Source: Cyanobacteria bacterium FACHB-471 (GTDB taxonomy: Bacteria > Cyanobacteriota > Cyanobacteriia > Elainellales > Elainellaceae). Taken from it: a stretch of 64,000 bases of DNA. Positions 63,089 through 64,000 of this stretch are shown here, piece by piece (position 1 is the stretch's first letter; each line of letters starts with the position of its first letter). Made by a program: the position numbers and the translations under genes. The notes beneath the pieces were generated by a model. That model was not told the origin of the DNA. It ran no database searches and saw nothing but the letters and a program-made list of their open reading frames with translations. The stretch is from positions 86,473 through 150,472 of the forward strand of contig JACJOC010000095.1 in assembly GCA_014695345.1 (NCBI GenBank), read 5' to 3'.

Positions 63089-63250
63089 CTGTAAGTCAGA
63101 CCTACCCGTAACCTTGACTTACACACAGCAGAAATTAATCAATACAACTTTGAAGGAAACTTGTGTAAGCGAAGACCATTCTAAACAAGTAAGGTTGAGA
63201 ATAGCTCAGACAAATTTGCTGAGCTGTTGGTGTATATCAGGAGATAAAGA

Positions 63251-63766
63251 ATGAGTAACCAAAATCTTCGGAATTTGTTAATTGGCGCAGGAGTTGTAGC
63301 AGTGGGTGCGATCGGCACTAAAGTTGCTACCGACTATCTGAGAAATCGGGGTAAGGAAGAAACACGAGATGAAAAAGAGGGTGACGTTGAAGCACAGTCT
63401 CCCCAGGAAGTGAGTTATGTCAATGTAGAGCAAAATTCAGTCCAGCAATTTCTAGATGCTAGCTTTGGCAAAGCTGGACGCTATGTACCAACCCGTCCCC
63501 CCAAAGTGTTTGATTACCAAAACAGACAATATATGGTGATTTGGGCACATGACAACGAGCAAAACAAAGACCAGATGCTAGCATTCGTCTATACGGGCAA
63601 AGGGCGCGAAATGATCGCTAGTGTAGGATATACCTCTAGCAAGACGGACTATAACCTGGAGCTAGACGGGACTCCATTTGCGATTGAGGTAAATAACAAC
63701 CAAATTAAATCTGGTAAGGGTGAAACCAGCGGCACCAACGAGGTTGACCTGGTTTTAGCAGCCTAA
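63251..63766 (+). CDS. Membrane-anchored protein of unknown function
   Basis: 171 aa. AGGAG is seven bases before the ATG. One hydrophobic helix (LLIGAGVVAVGAIGTKVA, about 9-26) is followed by a charged linker and a globular C-terminal part from about 60 (YVNVEQNSVQQFLDASFGKAGRYV in pieces, YMVIWAHDNEQNKDQMLAFVYTG in pieces). No known family. It is convergent with a possible minus-strand gene at the right edge, with a 28-bp hairpin between. Confidence 0.7.
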   Translation: MSNQNLRNLLIGAGVVAVGAIGTKVATDYLRNRGKEETRDEKEGDVEAQSPQEVSYVNVEQNSVQQFLDASFGKAGRYVPTRPPKVFDYQNRQYMVIWAHDNEQNKDQMLAFVYTGKGREMIASVGYTSSKTDYNLELDGTPFAIEVNNNQIKSGKGETSGTNEVDLVLAA

Positions 63767-63789
63767 ATTTTTAGCAGCCTACTCCTTTC

Positions 63790-63848
63790 GTACTAAAAGA
63801 TTAGGGATGCACCCCGCAACGCGGGGTGCATCCCTAATCTTTTAGTAC
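63790..63848. terminator. 28-bp perfect palindromic hairpin
   Basis: Arms 63790-63817 and 63821-63848 are perfectly complementary across a 3-base loop, giving the longest hairpin in the window. The outer parts are AT-rich (ACTAAAAGATTAG), the inner part GC-rich, the pattern of a bidirectional terminator. Confidence 0.85.
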
Positions 63849-63900
63849 CTAATCTTTGGACGGGAAGGGAGTAACTACTTATGGGATCAATACTTCTCGG

Positions 63901-64000
63901 TTAAGGCTGAAGTTGATAGATTACAGGCAGTTCTACCAACTTCAGCCCCGCCACCTCTATGCAACTGCGAGAATTCACCTTAATTACGCCCACGATTGAG
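63901..64000 (-). CDS. Possible 3' end of a gene running off the right edge
   Basis: The minus strand is open from the edge to a TAA at 63901-63903, encoding about 32 residues ending ELPVIYQLQP. The placement after a bidirectional hairpin favours a gene converging with the one at 63251. A plus-strand alternative begins ATG at 63959 and also runs off the edge. The evidence is limited by length. Confidence 0.35.
   Translation of the reverse strand, partial: SIVGVIKVNSRSCIEVAGLKLVELPVIYQLQP

Noticed and set aside
63959..64000. Start of a plus-strand gene at the right edge
   Set aside because: Only 14 codons remain and no ribosome binding site is seen; a minus-strand gene end fits the hairpin placement better, although neither is certain.

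Overview
The window is a stretch of filamentous cyanobacterial chromosome. Direct evidence is the photosystem II genes psbK, psbV and a psbV2 paralogue, plastocyanin, ferredoxin-thioredoxin reductase variable chain, a PAM68-family assembly factor, a HetZ-like/PatU-like pair, and a high density of the HIP1 octamer (GCGATCGC) inside genes on both strands. The HetZ/PatU pair and the large multi-sensor kinases suggest a filamentous lineage of the Leptolyngbya/Oculatella sort. Genus cannot be fixed from the sequence alone. No rRNA, tRNA, CRISPR array, prophage or complete insertion sequence was recognised.

Layout. 1-4.9 kb: a partial PTS fusion protein (EIIA-HPr-EI) diverges from PEP synthase, followed by an L,D-transpeptidase. 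5-7.7 kb: a secreted Pro-Thr repeat protein, a pentapeptide/TM/MORN protein and a VOC protein. 8-10.9 kb: psbV, psbV2 and petE on one strand, with a MOSC-ATL fusion upstream. 11-14.8 kb: PrxQ, Nudix, alpha/beta hydrolase, M23 peptidase and a ComFB-family protein. 15-20 kb: a Zur-type regulator, SPFH-NfeD pair, pseudokinase/PP2C phosphatase and ftrV. 20-28 kb: CHAD, YdcF-like, a trans-sulfuration enzyme, TPR protein, psbK and malQ. 27-36 kb: RodZ-like/RluB, a SphS/SphR-like two-component pair, a lone DppB-type permease, apt and corA. 36-43 kb: rpsO-pam68, DAHP synthase, the hetZ/patU pair and a BON-like protein. 43-48 kb: ureidoglycolate lyase with an NCS2 purine permease, acylphosphatase and a Cache-type histidine kinase. 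48-55 kb: a phytase-like beta-propeller, pentapeptide protein, MITE-like element, glycosyltransferase, SfsA and a toxin-antitoxin pair whose toxin is frameshifted. 55-64 kb: a hybrid kinase, SAM hydroxide adenosyltransferase family protein, MFS transporter, a duplicated RTX protein and an unknown membrane-anchored protein.

How genes relate. Photosynthetic electron transfer (psbV, psbV2, petE, psbK, ftrV, pam68), PEP metabolism (PTS, ppsA, aroF all use or make PEP), purine transport and salvage (AllA, NCS2 permease, Apt) and signalling (three histidine kinases, one response regulator, PP2C, ComFB, CHAD) recur. Most genes look like conserved core chromosome. Many transcription units end in long perfect hairpins (14-28 bp stems), which usually sit between convergent genes.

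I do not see a strong candidate for a wholly new multi-gene system. The best leads are single-gene novelties: the MOSC-ATL fusion, the PatU-like protein built from PilB-like N-terminal modules without the ATPase, the pentapeptide-TM-MORN protein, the pseudokinase-PP2C protein, PsbV2 with a likely His-Cys haem, and the broken VapC toxin.
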